From Alphaproteobacteria bacterium (GTDB lineage: Bacteria > Pseudomonadota > Alphaproteobacteria > CAAGCB01 > CAG-977), in contig JAFZYY010000031.1 of NCBI GenBank assembly GCA_017616015.1, forward strand, positions 1-56,381: a stretch of DNA of 56,381 bases, written 5' to 3'. The first letter of the stretch is position 1. Every line of letters starts with the position of its first letter. Shown here piece after piece: positions 34,351-42,590 of this stretch. Made by a program: the position numbers and the translations under genes. The notes beneath the pieces are model-generated. The model had not been told where the DNA came from. It was given only the letters and a program-made list of their open reading frames with translations, and did no database searches.

Positions 34351-35151
34351 TTAGCGCTGCATGTCGCGGTCAATCAGGAAATGCTGAGACGGATCAAGGA
34401 ACGCGTTCAGTTTATCCTGAATATAACGGGGGCTTTTGCGTTCAGCCAATAAAACAAGACTTTCCGTGATTAAAAGATTTCTGAACAGGGCTTCGTCCGT
34501 ACGGGCAGCCAATTTCATACCTGCCGGCAGATAAATCAGACGCGCAGACATAACGCCGTAAAACGTTGTAATCAAAGCAACGGCCATACCGGTTCCGATC
34601 GCAGCCGGATCAGCCCCCATATTAGCTAACATAACGACCAAACCGATCAACGTGCCGGCCATACCGAAAGCCGGAGCATAAGCGCCGATGTTTGTTAAAA
34701 TTTCTCCGGGTTTGCCGTCGCGCTGATATGCACTGTAAGCGGCTTCCTTCAAAATTTCGCGCACTTCGTTACTCGTATAACCGGAAATAACCAATTCCAC
34801 GCCGTATTTCAAAAAATGATCGCTTTCGCTTACAGAAGTCAGCGCGTCATTCTCCAATCCCTGTAAACCGCTTTTTTGCGTAATATAAGCCCAACGGACA
34901 AAACGTCCGACTTCATCTTTATATGACGCGGGACCGTCTTCGTTGGTTCTGAAGATAGACAGCCATTTTTTATTGGCTTTATGGACGTCTGAGGCTTTGT
35001 ACGCCATCAGCATGGAAAAGTAGGGACCGATAATCACCAGCAGAAAACTGCCTGTATCCCAAAACATTAACATGTCAGACGTGGCAATCCGGATAGTGGC
35101 GAAAACAATACCCCAACCTAAAATAATACCTAACAGAGAACTTTTAGACAT
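34351..35151 (-). CDS. pomA: PomA/MotA-like stator channel protein, 266 aa
   Basis: The protein has the four-helix MotA/PomA layout: helices near residues 5-22 and 30-52, a cytoplasmic loop with charged residues, then helices in YAPAFGMAGTLIGLVVMLANMG and GTGMAVALITTFYGVMSARLI. The second pair contains the conserved Pro-rich turn and Thr residues typical of PomA. It works as the ion channel with the PomB-like partner encoded 14 bp downstream. The 190-bp upstream gap to the divergent GGDEF-EAL gene likely holds promoters for both; motility and cyclic-di-GMP genes are thus back to back. Confidence 0.86.
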   Translation of the reverse strand: MSKSSLLGIILGWGIVFATIRIATSDMLMFWDTGSFLLVIIGPYFSMLMAYKASDVHKANKKWLSIFRTNEDGPASYKDEVGRFVRWAYITQKSGLQGLENDALTSVSESDHFLKYGVELVISGYTSNEVREILKEAAYSAYQRDGKPGEILTNIGAYAPAFGMAGTLIGLVVMLANMGADPAAIGTGMAVALITTFYGVMSARLIYLPAGMKLAARTDEALFRNLLITESLVLLAERKSPRYIQDKLNAFLDPSQHFLIDRDMQR

Positions 35152-35349
35152 AATGTACCTTAGTTATACAAGTCGCATAGAAGATAATTTTTACAGCGCT
35201 TGTATATAAAAAGCAATGTTTAAAATCAAACGCCTAATATTTTTTAAAACAAATGATGAATCTTCTTTAATTTTTAAGAATCATCAGTTATAAAGTCATT
35301 ACCTGAATGTTTTTTATGCAATTTTTATAAGGAGCCGGATCTGATCCCG

Positions 35350-37833
35350 TTGTTAAAAAACAACTTGACCGCCGTGTTTAAAATTAATTCTGACGGATTG
35401 ATTTACGAGGCGAATTCAACTGCTCATCGTTTATTCGGTTATGAAGGCGAAGAATTAAACGGAAAGCAGGTGCAGGTTATTTTGCCTCAAAGCAATCATC
35501 AGCAGCTTGCCTTCGGTGCTTTAAACGAATTTCGCCATACAACGGATCAATCCAATACGATTGAAGCTGTCGGATTAAAAAAAGACGATACGGAATTTCC
35601 CGTTGAAATCGTTTTAACGCCGTACGGTCAGGATTATATTTGCCAACTGCGCGATATTTCCCGCCGGCAAATGTCCGAAAGCATGGACAATATTTTGCAT
35701 GCTATGTTACGGCGCGTATTGCGCGGGCAGACGTATGAGGAATTTTGTTCTTTCCTGTGCGAAAAAATCGTGGAGCTGTTAGGCTGTCCGTTGGTTTGGA
35801 TCGGCAGAAAAGAAAAAGACGGCGGAATTAATATCTGCGCTGTTGCCGGCGAATTGTCCGAAGGTTTTCCGGCCAAGCCGATCCGGTGGGATAATCCGAC
35901 CGAAAAATTCGGCCCGACGGGGCAGGCGATACGGACGAAACGGACTGTCATTGTCGAACTGGCCGATGATAAAGTCGTTGATGCCGACGGACGGGAACAC
36001 ATTCGCCAGATTATTGTCTTTCCTTTAATGACTCATACCGGCGTGGACGGCGTTTTGGAAATTCATTCCGGTTTGGGAAAACTGGATAAAACGACTATAC
36101 AGCGGATAGAAACGTTTTCTTTGCGTATTGCCATGGCGATGCAGTTCGCCGCGGATCAGCAGAATATGCGTCTGCAGCGCGCCGCGTTGGAGACGTCTCC
36201 GAATGCTTTTATTATTACGGACGACAAAGGAAATGTTCTGTGGGTGAACGACGCTTTTTGTTTATCCAGCGGCTACCGGCGCGAAGAAGTATTGGAACGT
36301 CCTCTGACATTTTTAAAAACGGATCTGCAAAACGACGCTTTCTATGATGAAATGTGGGGAGCGTTGCGCGCGGGGAAAAACTGGCAGGGCGAAATCATCG
36401 AACGTCACAAGTCCGGCTCTCTTTATACAGTAGATCAAAGAGTTACGCCGATTTTGGACGCAAACAAAGCTTTAGCCTATTGCGTTATCGTGCGGGACGA
36501 CGTTACCGAACGCAAAAATGCCGAAGGTCAGATCATGCATTTGGCCAATTATGACCAGTTGACCGGTCTGCCCAATCGACGCCTGTTTCACGAACAGCTG
36601 AAACAAATTTTGAAACGCGCTGAAAAACGAGGAAAGAAAGCCGCTTTAATTTTTGCCGACTTAACGAATTTCAACCGGATTAACGATACTCTGGGGCATT
36701 CCGCCGGCGATAAATTACTGAAAGCCGTAGCGGACAGATTGCTGAGAATGGTATCGGCAAGAGATTTTGTCGCGCGCATCGGCGGCGATGAATTCACGAT
36801 GATTATCGAAGACGTACCCAATACGGAAACGGTAGCTTTAACGGCGCGGACATTGATTGAAACGATTTTGTCTCCGATAGAGCTGAGCGGAACGGAAGTC
36901 AACGTCGGAGCCTGTGTCGGTATTTCTATTTTCCCCGACGACGGTACGGAACCCGACAAGCTGGTCAATTTCGCGGATATGGCTTTAAGAACGGCGGCTC
37001 ATTCCGCACCGAACAGTTATTTCTTCTTTTCTCAGGAAATGAACGAAGAAACAGAGGACAGGCTTGCTTTGGAACGCGATTTGCGCAAAGCCCTGATTCA
37101 AAACGAGTTCGCTTTGTTCTTCCAGCCGCAGTTAGATGTCAAAACGGGAAAAATCAATGCGGCGGAAGCTCTCGTCCGCTGGTTCCACCCGACGCGCGGC
37201 ATGGTGTCGCCGATGCGCTTTATTCCGATCGCCGAAGATACGGGACTGATTATTCCTTTGGGTGATTGGATTCTGAAGGAAGCTTTGCGTCATATCAAAC
37301 TTTGGGACGAAATGGGACTGCCGAAAATATCGGTTGCCGTCAATTTGTCCGCCATTCAATTCCAACAGGAAGATTTGGCCGGATCTGTCGAAAAAACATT
37401 GGAAGAAAGCGGCGTTCCGCCCGAAAGGCTGGAGCTGGAATTGACCGAAAGCGTCGTCATGCAGGACGCGCGCAAAGCCGACGATATGCTGTCCCGTCTT
37501 TCCCGCATAGGGATTAAGCTTGCGATCGACGATTTCGGGACAGGGTATTCCTCTTTAAGCTATTTAAAGCGTTTCGCGGTCGACCGCTTAAAAATCGACC
37601 AATCTTTTGTGCGCGACATGACGCACAATAATGACGATGCCGAAATTGCCCGCGCGATCATCAATCTGGGACACACGCTGGGATTGGAAATCGTTTCCGA
37701 AGGCGTTGAAACGAAAGAACAGCTGGAGCTGCTGAAACAGCAAGGCTGTGATATTATTCAGGGGTATTATATCAGCAAACCGATACCGGCTTCCGATATT
37801 CCAGATTTTCTGCGGAAGAAAATAGAGTTTTAG
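35350..37833 (+). CDS. PAS-GAF-PAS-GGDEF-EAL cyclic-di-GMP protein, 827 aa
   Basis: Domains in order: PAS (1 to about 110), GAF (about 120-275), PAS (about 280-395), GGDEF (about 400-565) and EAL (about 575-820). The cyclase motif GGDEF is intact, but the inhibitory RxxD site before it is absent (SARDFVARIGGDEF). The phosphodiesterase residues EALVRW, VNLSAIQF, LELTES, IDDFGTGYSS and LKIDQSF are all present, so both activities are possible. No in-frame ATG or GTG exists. TTG at 35350 is used here, but CTG at 35341 lies 6 bases after AAGGAG and is better spaced. It probably controls motility or adhesion; it is divergent from the stator genes. Confidence 0.92.
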   Translation: MLKNNLTAVFKINSDGLIYEANSTAHRLFGYEGEELNGKQVQVILPQSNHQQLAFGALNEFRHTTDQSNTIEAVGLKKDDTEFPVEIVLTPYGQDYICQLRDISRRQMSESMDNILHAMLRRVLRGQTYEEFCSFLCEKIVELLGCPLVWIGRKEKDGGINICAVAGELSEGFPAKPIRWDNPTEKFGPTGQAIRTKRTVIVELADDKVVDADGREHIRQIIVFPLMTHTGVDGVLEIHSGLGKLDKTTIQRIETFSLRIAMAMQFAADQQNMRLQRAALETSPNAFIITDDKGNVLWVNDAFCLSSGYRREEVLERPLTFLKTDLQNDAFYDEMWGALRAGKNWQGEIIERHKSGSLYTVDQRVTPILDANKALAYCVIVRDDVTERKNAEGQIMHLANYDQLTGLPNRRLFHEQLKQILKRAEKRGKKAALIFADLTNFNRINDTLGHSAGDKLLKAVADRLLRMVSARDFVARIGGDEFTMIIEDVPNTETVALTARTLIETILSPIELSGTEVNVGACVGISIFPDDGTEPDKLVNFADMALRTAAHSAPNSYFFFSQEMNEETEDRLALERDLRKALIQNEFALFFQPQLDVKTGKINAAEALVRWFHPTRGMVSPMRFIPIAEDTGLIIPLGDWILKEALRHIKLWDEMGLPKISVAVNLSAIQFQQEDLAGSVEKTLEESGVPPERLELELTESVVMQDARKADDMLSRLSRIGIKLAIDDFGTGYSSLSYLKRFAVDRLKIDQSFVRDMTHNNDDAEIARAIINLGHTLGLEIVSEGVETKEQLELLKQQGCDIIQGYYISKPIPASDIPDFLRKKIEF

Positions 37834-37846
37834 CCCGATAAACCGC

Positions 37847-38458
37847 ATGAAACAGATAAAACCGCATCAACAGGGAACGATTGATTACTTTTGCGGCGTG
37901 TATGCCGTGATCAATGCGTTTCGTTGGGCGGCGAAGAAGCACAAGAAGCTTTCTTACAAAGAAAGCTGCCTTTTTTATCAGTATTTAATCTCTTTTCTGC
38001 TGAAAAAGGATTTGTTCGCGGAAGTTTTGCATTCCGGCTCTTCCTGCAGGATTTTATCAAAAATAATAAAGCGCGCGGACAAGTACACGCGCAAAACCTT
38101 TTCGCTTTCATTGAGTGTCGAAAGTCCCTTTGCCCGCACAAAAAAGAGCGTTTCCGCCGCTTTGGGTGAAATCGGCGATTTTTTAAAACTGGCGGATACG
38201 GCTTGGATTATCCGGCTGAACAATCAAACGATCGGGGATCATTGGTCCGTTGGCACAAAAATAGCGTCCGATAACCGCGTTTGTTTGTTCGACAGTTACG
38301 GCTACGCGGGGTTTGACGCAAATAAAGCGGTTTGGGTGCCTGCCGTTAAGGAAAAGGATAAAACGCCGGACAATCCGACGGAAATGCCCGATCCGCCAAA
38401 AGGAAAAACGTATTTATTAAAAGAAGGGCAGCTTCTTTTAACGGTCAAACGGGTTTAG
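37847..38458 (+). CDS. Papain-like/C39-like cysteine peptidase candidate, 203 aa
   Basis: I do not recognise a named family. The N-terminus QQGTIDYFCGVYAVINA has the Gln-x6-Cys-Gly spacing of papain-fold and C39 peptidases (Gln9, Cys16). A later IGDHWSVG (His132) and LFDSYGY (Asp149) supply the remaining triad residues in the expected order. No signal peptide is present and several Lys-rich stretches suggest a cytosolic protein. A loop of Pro and Asp residues (EMPDPPKGKT) precedes the last strand. It starts 13 bp after the GGDEF-EAL gene and is probably co-expressed. It could process a peptide or act as a deamidase or transglutaminase-like enzyme. Confidence 0.6.
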   Translation: MKQIKPHQQGTIDYFCGVYAVINAFRWAAKKHKKLSYKESCLFYQYLISFLLKKDLFAEVLHSGSSCRILSKIIKRADKYTRKTFSLSLSVESPFARTKKSVSAALGEIGDFLKLADTAWIIRLNNQTIGDHWSVGTKIASDNRVCLFDSYGYAGFDANKAVWVPAVKEKDKTPDNPTEMPDPPKGKTYLLKEGQLLLTVKRV

Positions 38459-38467
38459 CAAAAGCTT

Positions 38468-39565
38468 TTAAAACAGCTCTTTAAAAAATTTCCCTAAAGA
38501 ATCTGCGCCGGATTTAAGCGCTTCCGTCGTCGCTTTTCCGATAGCACCTAACGTTTCCGTGGAGAACACTTTCACAATGGAAGCGAGAGCCTGTTTGAAC
38601 GTCGAAGGCTTTTTCTCGCCGATGCCGGTCAGGTGAATGGTCGGCAAAGGCAAAGACACGCCGATGCCGGAAATAGATGCGGCGACTTTGGCGTCTTTGA
38701 CGGTCAAATCTTTAATGACGACGTTTTTAGCGGGCTTTTTATCTTTGGCGGCGGGCTTAGCAGCTTTTTTCGCCGCGGGTTTCGGTTCGCCGAGGAGTTT
38801 TTTCTGTAAAGCGTCGATATTATTTGTTCCTTTTGCTATTTCATAGTTGGCAAAGACGTTATCAACCATGATCTTGTTAATGATGATTTTATTGCTCAAT
38901 AAGGTTTCCGGCTGCAAATCGACGGTGACGGAGCTTAAAGAGAACAGCTTTTTATCGGAAAAGCCTTTCGGATTGCCAACATGTAATTCTTTGATTACGC
39001 CGTGTCCCTGAACGGGCTGAAAGTTGGCTTCACCCAAAAGAATGGTTGCTTCAGCGTCAACTTTAACGTCTTTAACGGTCACTTCTTTAATATCGACGGC
39101 TTTAGCGGGTTTGGCCTGTTTTTTATCTTTGGCGGCGGGTTCAGGGGCTTTTTTCTCTGCGGGCTTCGGTTCGCCGAGAATGTTTTTCTGTAAAACCTCG
39201 ATATTATTTGTGCCGTTTTTTGCGACTTCATGGCTGGCAGAGACCTTCTCAACCGCGACCTTTTCAATGATGATTTTGTCGCTCAACAAACTTTTCGGTT
39301 GCCAATCGACCGTGAGGGAGCCCAAAGAAAACAGCTTTTTTTCGGAAAAGCCTTCCGGATTGCCGATATGAAATTCTTTGATCATAAAGTGTCCCTGAAG
39401 AGGCTGAAAGTCGATTTCGCCCAAAAGAACTGTCGTTTGCGTGAACTTGGGCCCGATTTTTTCAACAGCGGTTTTAATCAGCTTGTTGCGTCCCATGTAA
39501 GCGCCGGACAACGCAAGAATAAGAACAAAAACAATACCGGAAAAGATTTTCAAAAATGTTTTCAT
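38468..39565 (-). CDS. AsmA-like membrane-anchored protein with internal duplication, 365 aa
   Basis: The start is set at 39565, where MKTFLKIFSG follows AAGGAG; this removes 24 unlikely upstream residues. One N-terminal helix (about 7-24) anchors a beta-rich exported part. Residues 44-171 and 173-296 are two copies of one unit. Each contains LLGE.(D/N)FQP.QGH, IGNPEGFSEKKLFSL or its variant, SLL/TLLS(D/N)KIII, GTNNI..LQK..LGEPKP and a Lys/Ala/Pro linker. The unit resembles AsmA/DUF748 repeats ('..i.i.NP.GF'), which bridge membranes or move lipids. The C-terminal 70 residues are helical. The true role is unknown. It is expressed separately from the synthetase gene upstream. Confidence 0.72.
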   Translation of the reverse strand: MKTFLKIFSGIVFVLILALSGAYMGRNKLIKTAVEKIGPKFTQTTVLLGEIDFQPLQGHFMIKEFHIGNPEGFSEKKLFSLGSLTVDWQPKSLLSDKIIIEKVAVEKVSASHEVAKNGTNNIEVLQKNILGEPKPAEKKAPEPAAKDKKQAKPAKAVDIKEVTVKDVKVDAEATILLGEANFQPVQGHGVIKELHVGNPKGFSDKKLFSLSSVTVDLQPETLLSNKIIINKIMVDNVFANYEIAKGTNNIDALQKKLLGEPKPAAKKAAKPAAKDKKPAKNVVIKDLTVKDAKVAASISGIGVSLPLPTIHLTGIGEKKPSTFKQALASIVKVFSTETLGAIGKATTEALKSGADSLGKFFKELF

Positions 39566-39654
39566 TGATAAGAACTCCTTTTCCCTTTGGTTTATCAAAA
39601 AACGGAAAGAAAGGGAAGGGAGGAAAAGGTAAAACAATATTATTCATATATATG

Positions 39655-39688
39655 TGCAAAAAGAGCCGGTCTTTCGACCGGCTCTTTC
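39655..39688 (-). terminator. Terminator of the acyl-CoA synthetase gene
   Basis: A 10-bp perfect stem (39662-39671 with 39676-39685, TTTC loop) is followed on the minus strand by a T run, 18 bp after the stop. It may work weakly in both directions. Confidence 0.85.
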
Positions 39689-39705
39689 GTTAAAGGAGTA
39701 AATCC

Positions 39706-41787
39706 TTATTTCAGCAACATCTTGAAGTCCACAACAACGGCGCGGTCTTTGGTGACCAAAACGGGGTTGCCGTCGATCGACTTGATTTCGGGGATTTCCA
39801 AAACCAGCTTCTGAACCTTTTTGAGCGTTTCGGCCAAAGGTCCGACAGCTTTCGGTTCTTCACCGCGGACGCCGTTCAGAATGATACCGACTTTCGTTTC
39901 CTTGATCATCGCGTCAAAGTCGTCGGCCGGCAGAATGCGCATCGTCGTGTCGCGCATGACTTCCGTGTAAATACCACCCGTACCGAACACCATCACGCGG
40001 CCGAAGTTCTTGTCGGAATTGACGCCGATAATCGTTTCTGTCGCTTTGACGATCATTTCCTGAATCAGAACGCTCGCGTTCTTCAGCTGGAATTTAGCGA
40101 TTGTCGCGGTCAGTTCGTCAAATGCGGCGTTGAACTTTGCTTCGTCGTCGATGTTCAGGTAAATACCCTTCATTTCCGTTTTGTGCAAAGCGTCCGGAGC
40201 GGACAGTTTCAACACGACGGGGGCGGGGAACAGCTTCTTGCAGAACGCCAGAGCTTCCGCTTTGTCGGTGAAGTTGCCGCATTTCGGATAATCAATGCCG
40301 TAATGATCCATGATCTTGTTCATCGTGGACTGGGGCAGGGAAGCTAAACCGTCGGCAACGGCTTTCTTGACGTCCTCGCGGATATCGGCCGGAACTTCGC
40401 CTAATTCGACTTTAACGTCTTTCATACCCTTGAACGCCATCTGCGCTTTCATCAGGCCCAGCAGGCGGACGCAGTCGGTCGGATAGTCGTAGGTCAGAAC
40501 ATTTGCGGCTTTCAACATGTTGACCGCTTCACGCACGCGCGCGCCGCCGATGAACGAGCAGAAAATGTTGATGTTCTTGAACTTCGGAGCCAGATTGATA
40601 ATCGCCTGCGCCGTTTCGTTCGGTTCGGTGGACATCTGCGGCGTCAACAGAACGATGATGTTCTTGTATTCGCCGGATTCACACAGAACGCGCAGAGCGT
40701 TTTCATAACGGTCGGCTTTTGCGTCGCCGACAACGTCGATCGGGTTGCCGACGGAAGCTTCCGGCGTCAGAACGGCGCGCAGGGCTTCGATCGTCTTTTC
40801 GCTCGGACGAGCCAGATCCAAATGGGCTTCTTCGCACAGGTCGGAAGCCAGAACGCCGACGCCGCCCGCGTTCGTCAGAATACCGACGGAACCGGAGAAG
40901 TCCGTGTGATTGACGTGTTGCAACAATTCCAAAGCGCCGAACAATTCACGGGTCGTATAGACCTGAATGGCGCCGCTGCGCTGCAAAGCGATTTCCAGAA
41001 CGCGATAGTTCGGAGCCAGAGAACCCGTGTGGGACAAGCTGGCGGCCTGCGCCTTGCTGGATTTACCCGGTTCCATGATAACGCAGGGCTTCGTCTTGCT
41101 GACTTCTTTCAGAATGCGCAGGAATTCCTGACCTTTTTTGAGGCCTTCCAGATAGAACACGAACGCTTTGGTGTTCGGGTCATGCTGAATGGCGTCAAGC
41201 AGGGAGGCTTCGTTCAAATCGGCCTTGTTGCCGATGGAAATGAAGTGGGAAAAACCGATTCCCTTTTCTTCCGCCCAGTCCAAAATCGCGGAGCAGTAAG
41301 CGCCGGATTGCGAAATGAACGCGACGTTGCCCTGCAACGGGAAGCACGGGGCAAAGCTGGCATTCAGCTTGTCGAATGTGGAAATGTGACCCAGGCAGTT
41401 CGGACCCAACAGGTTGATGCCGTTGTCCAGGCACTTCTTCGCGATCGCCAGTTCCAAATCCTTGTGACCGGCTTCGCCGAAACCGGCGGTGATGATGCTG
41501 ACGTTCTTGGCGCCGTTCGCAATGGCGTCGTCGACGGCGGCTTCGCAGAAACGCGCCGGAACCAGCAAAACAACCAGATCAACGGGTTCCGGAATGTCGC
41601 GGACGGAAGCAAAGCACTTTTTGCCTTTCAGTTCCTGTCCCGCCAACTTCGGGTTGACACCGTACAGGTTGCCGGAGAAGCCGGCTTCGATCAGGTTTTT
41701 GAACACGACTGCGCCCAGTTTGGATTCATCAGCGGAAACGCCAACGACGGCAACGGAACGCGGATTAAAGAATGTGCTTAAAGACAT
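39706..41787 (-). CDS. NDP-forming acyl-CoA (acetyl-CoA) synthetase, 693 aa
   Basis: The enzyme family interconverts acyl-CoA plus ADP and phosphate with acid, CoA and ATP. A CoA-binding Rossmann domain (about residues 8-130, with FFNPRSVAVVGVSAD) is followed by two succinyl-CoA-ligase-like domains (ISQSGAYCSAILDWA, IGNKADLNEASLLDAI). The phospho-acceptor His253 is in SLSHTGSLAPN. The C-terminal ATP-grasp domain (about 480-693) holds VLKLSAPDALHKTEMKG. There is no GNAT domain, so it is not a Pat-type acetyltransferase. The acyl substrate (acetate, propionate or other) cannot be told. It has its own terminator and probably its own promoter in the 293-bp gap before ssb. Confidence 0.9.
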   Translation of the reverse strand: MSLSTFFNPRSVAVVGVSADESKLGAVVFKNLIEAGFSGNLYGVNPKLAGQELKGKKCFASVRDIPEPVDLVVLLVPARFCEAAVDDAIANGAKNVSIITAGFGEAGHKDLELAIAKKCLDNGINLLGPNCLGHISTFDKLNASFAPCFPLQGNVAFISQSGAYCSAILDWAEEKGIGFSHFISIGNKADLNEASLLDAIQHDPNTKAFVFYLEGLKKGQEFLRILKEVSKTKPCVIMEPGKSSKAQAASLSHTGSLAPNYRVLEIALQRSGAIQVYTTRELFGALELLQHVNHTDFSGSVGILTNAGGVGVLASDLCEEAHLDLARPSEKTIEALRAVLTPEASVGNPIDVVGDAKADRYENALRVLCESGEYKNIIVLLTPQMSTEPNETAQAIINLAPKFKNINIFCSFIGGARVREAVNMLKAANVLTYDYPTDCVRLLGLMKAQMAFKGMKDVKVELGEVPADIREDVKKAVADGLASLPQSTMNKIMDHYGIDYPKCGNFTDKAEALAFCKKLFPAPVVLKLSAPDALHKTEMKGIYLNIDDEAKFNAAFDELTATIAKFQLKNASVLIQEMIVKATETIIGVNSDKNFGRVMVFGTGGIYTEVMRDTTMRILPADDFDAMIKETKVGIILNGVRGEEPKAVGPLAETLKKVQKLVLEIPEIKSIDGNPVLVTKDRAVVVDFKMLLK

Positions 41788-41965
41788 TTTAAAAAGTTCC
41801 TCTCAATATATTTAAAGTGTAACTGGGGTGTAATATGAAGTGTTTACGGACTAAAAGTCAAGGCAATTTTTACGTATTTTTAACTGATTCCCGACGCCGT
41901 TTCCGTTAGCTTGAAAAATCGGAAAAAATCAGCCTATATTTCAGATTAATTTTTAATTATAACAC

Positions 41966-41988
41966 ATTGATTTTTTAAAAAAATCAAT
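41966..41988. repeat. AT-rich perfect inverted repeat upstream of ssb
   Basis: An 11-bp perfect palindrome with a single central base (ATTGATTTTTT / AAAAAATCAAT) lies about 95 bp before ssb, inside the divergent gap with the acyl-CoA synthetase gene. It may be a regulator site or a weak hairpin. No LexA-like GAAC-n7-GTTC box was seen. Confidence 0.4.
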
Positions 41989-42080
41989 CTTTTTCTGTTC
42001 TTTAAAAAAGAAAACCTTTCTTTTTTTTCTCTTTCGGTGTAAAAAGAGATAACTTTTGACTTTAGATATAGGATATTGAA

Positions 42081-42554
42081 ATGGCTGGAAGCGTTAATAA
42101 AGTAATCCTGATCGGCAATGTGGGACGGGATCCGGAAATCCGTCAGTCCGCCGACGGCAGAAAAATCGTCAATCTGTCTCTTGCCACGTCCGAAACGTGG
42201 AAAGACAAAACCGGTGAACGGCAGGAAAAAACAGAATGGCACCGTGTCGTCATTTTTAATCAGGGATTAGCCGATGTCGCCGAACGATATGTAAAAAAAG
42301 GCTCCAAACTGTATATTGAAGGCTCTTTACAAACACGGAAATATACCGACAGCAGCGGCGTCGAAAAGTATTCAACCGAAGTCGTCCTGGGCAATTATCG
42401 CGGTGAAATGACTTTATTGGATAACAAAAACGGCTCAGGCGAGTCCGTTTTCAGCGGGGCTTCCGCGGGATTTGACGCTCCGGCAGCTTCTGCCGGCTGG
42501 GATTCCAAACCGGCGGCAAGCAATAATCTGCTTGACGATGAAATCCCGTTCTAA
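42081..42554 (+). CDS. ssb: Single-stranded DNA-binding protein, 157 aa
   Basis: SSB coats single-stranded DNA and recruits repair and replication partners. The OB-fold opens with SVNKVILIGNVGRDPEIR, and the family block TEWHRVVIFNQGLADVA lies near residue 53. A Gly/Ala/Ser-rich disordered linker ends in the acidic partner-docking tip DDEIPF. Length is typical. AGGATAT lies before the ATG. It is 36 bp upstream of gyrA, giving the ssb-gyrA order common in alphaproteobacteria. Confidence 0.97.
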   Translation: MAGSVNKVILIGNVGRDPEIRQSADGRKIVNLSLATSETWKDKTGERQEKTEWHRVVIFNQGLADVAERYVKKGSKLYIEGSLQTRKYTDSSGVEKYSTEVVLGNYRGEMTLLDNKNGSGESVFSGASAGFDAPAASAGWDSKPAASNNLLDDEIPF

Positions 42555-42590
42555 ATCGAATTTCTTTAAAACAAAAACAGGAATGTAGCT

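Noticed and set aside
40822-41781. A 319-aa plus-strand frame antisense to the acyl-CoA synthetase
   Set aside because: It lies fully within a well-supported minus-strand gene. Its composition is a shadow of GC-biased codons.
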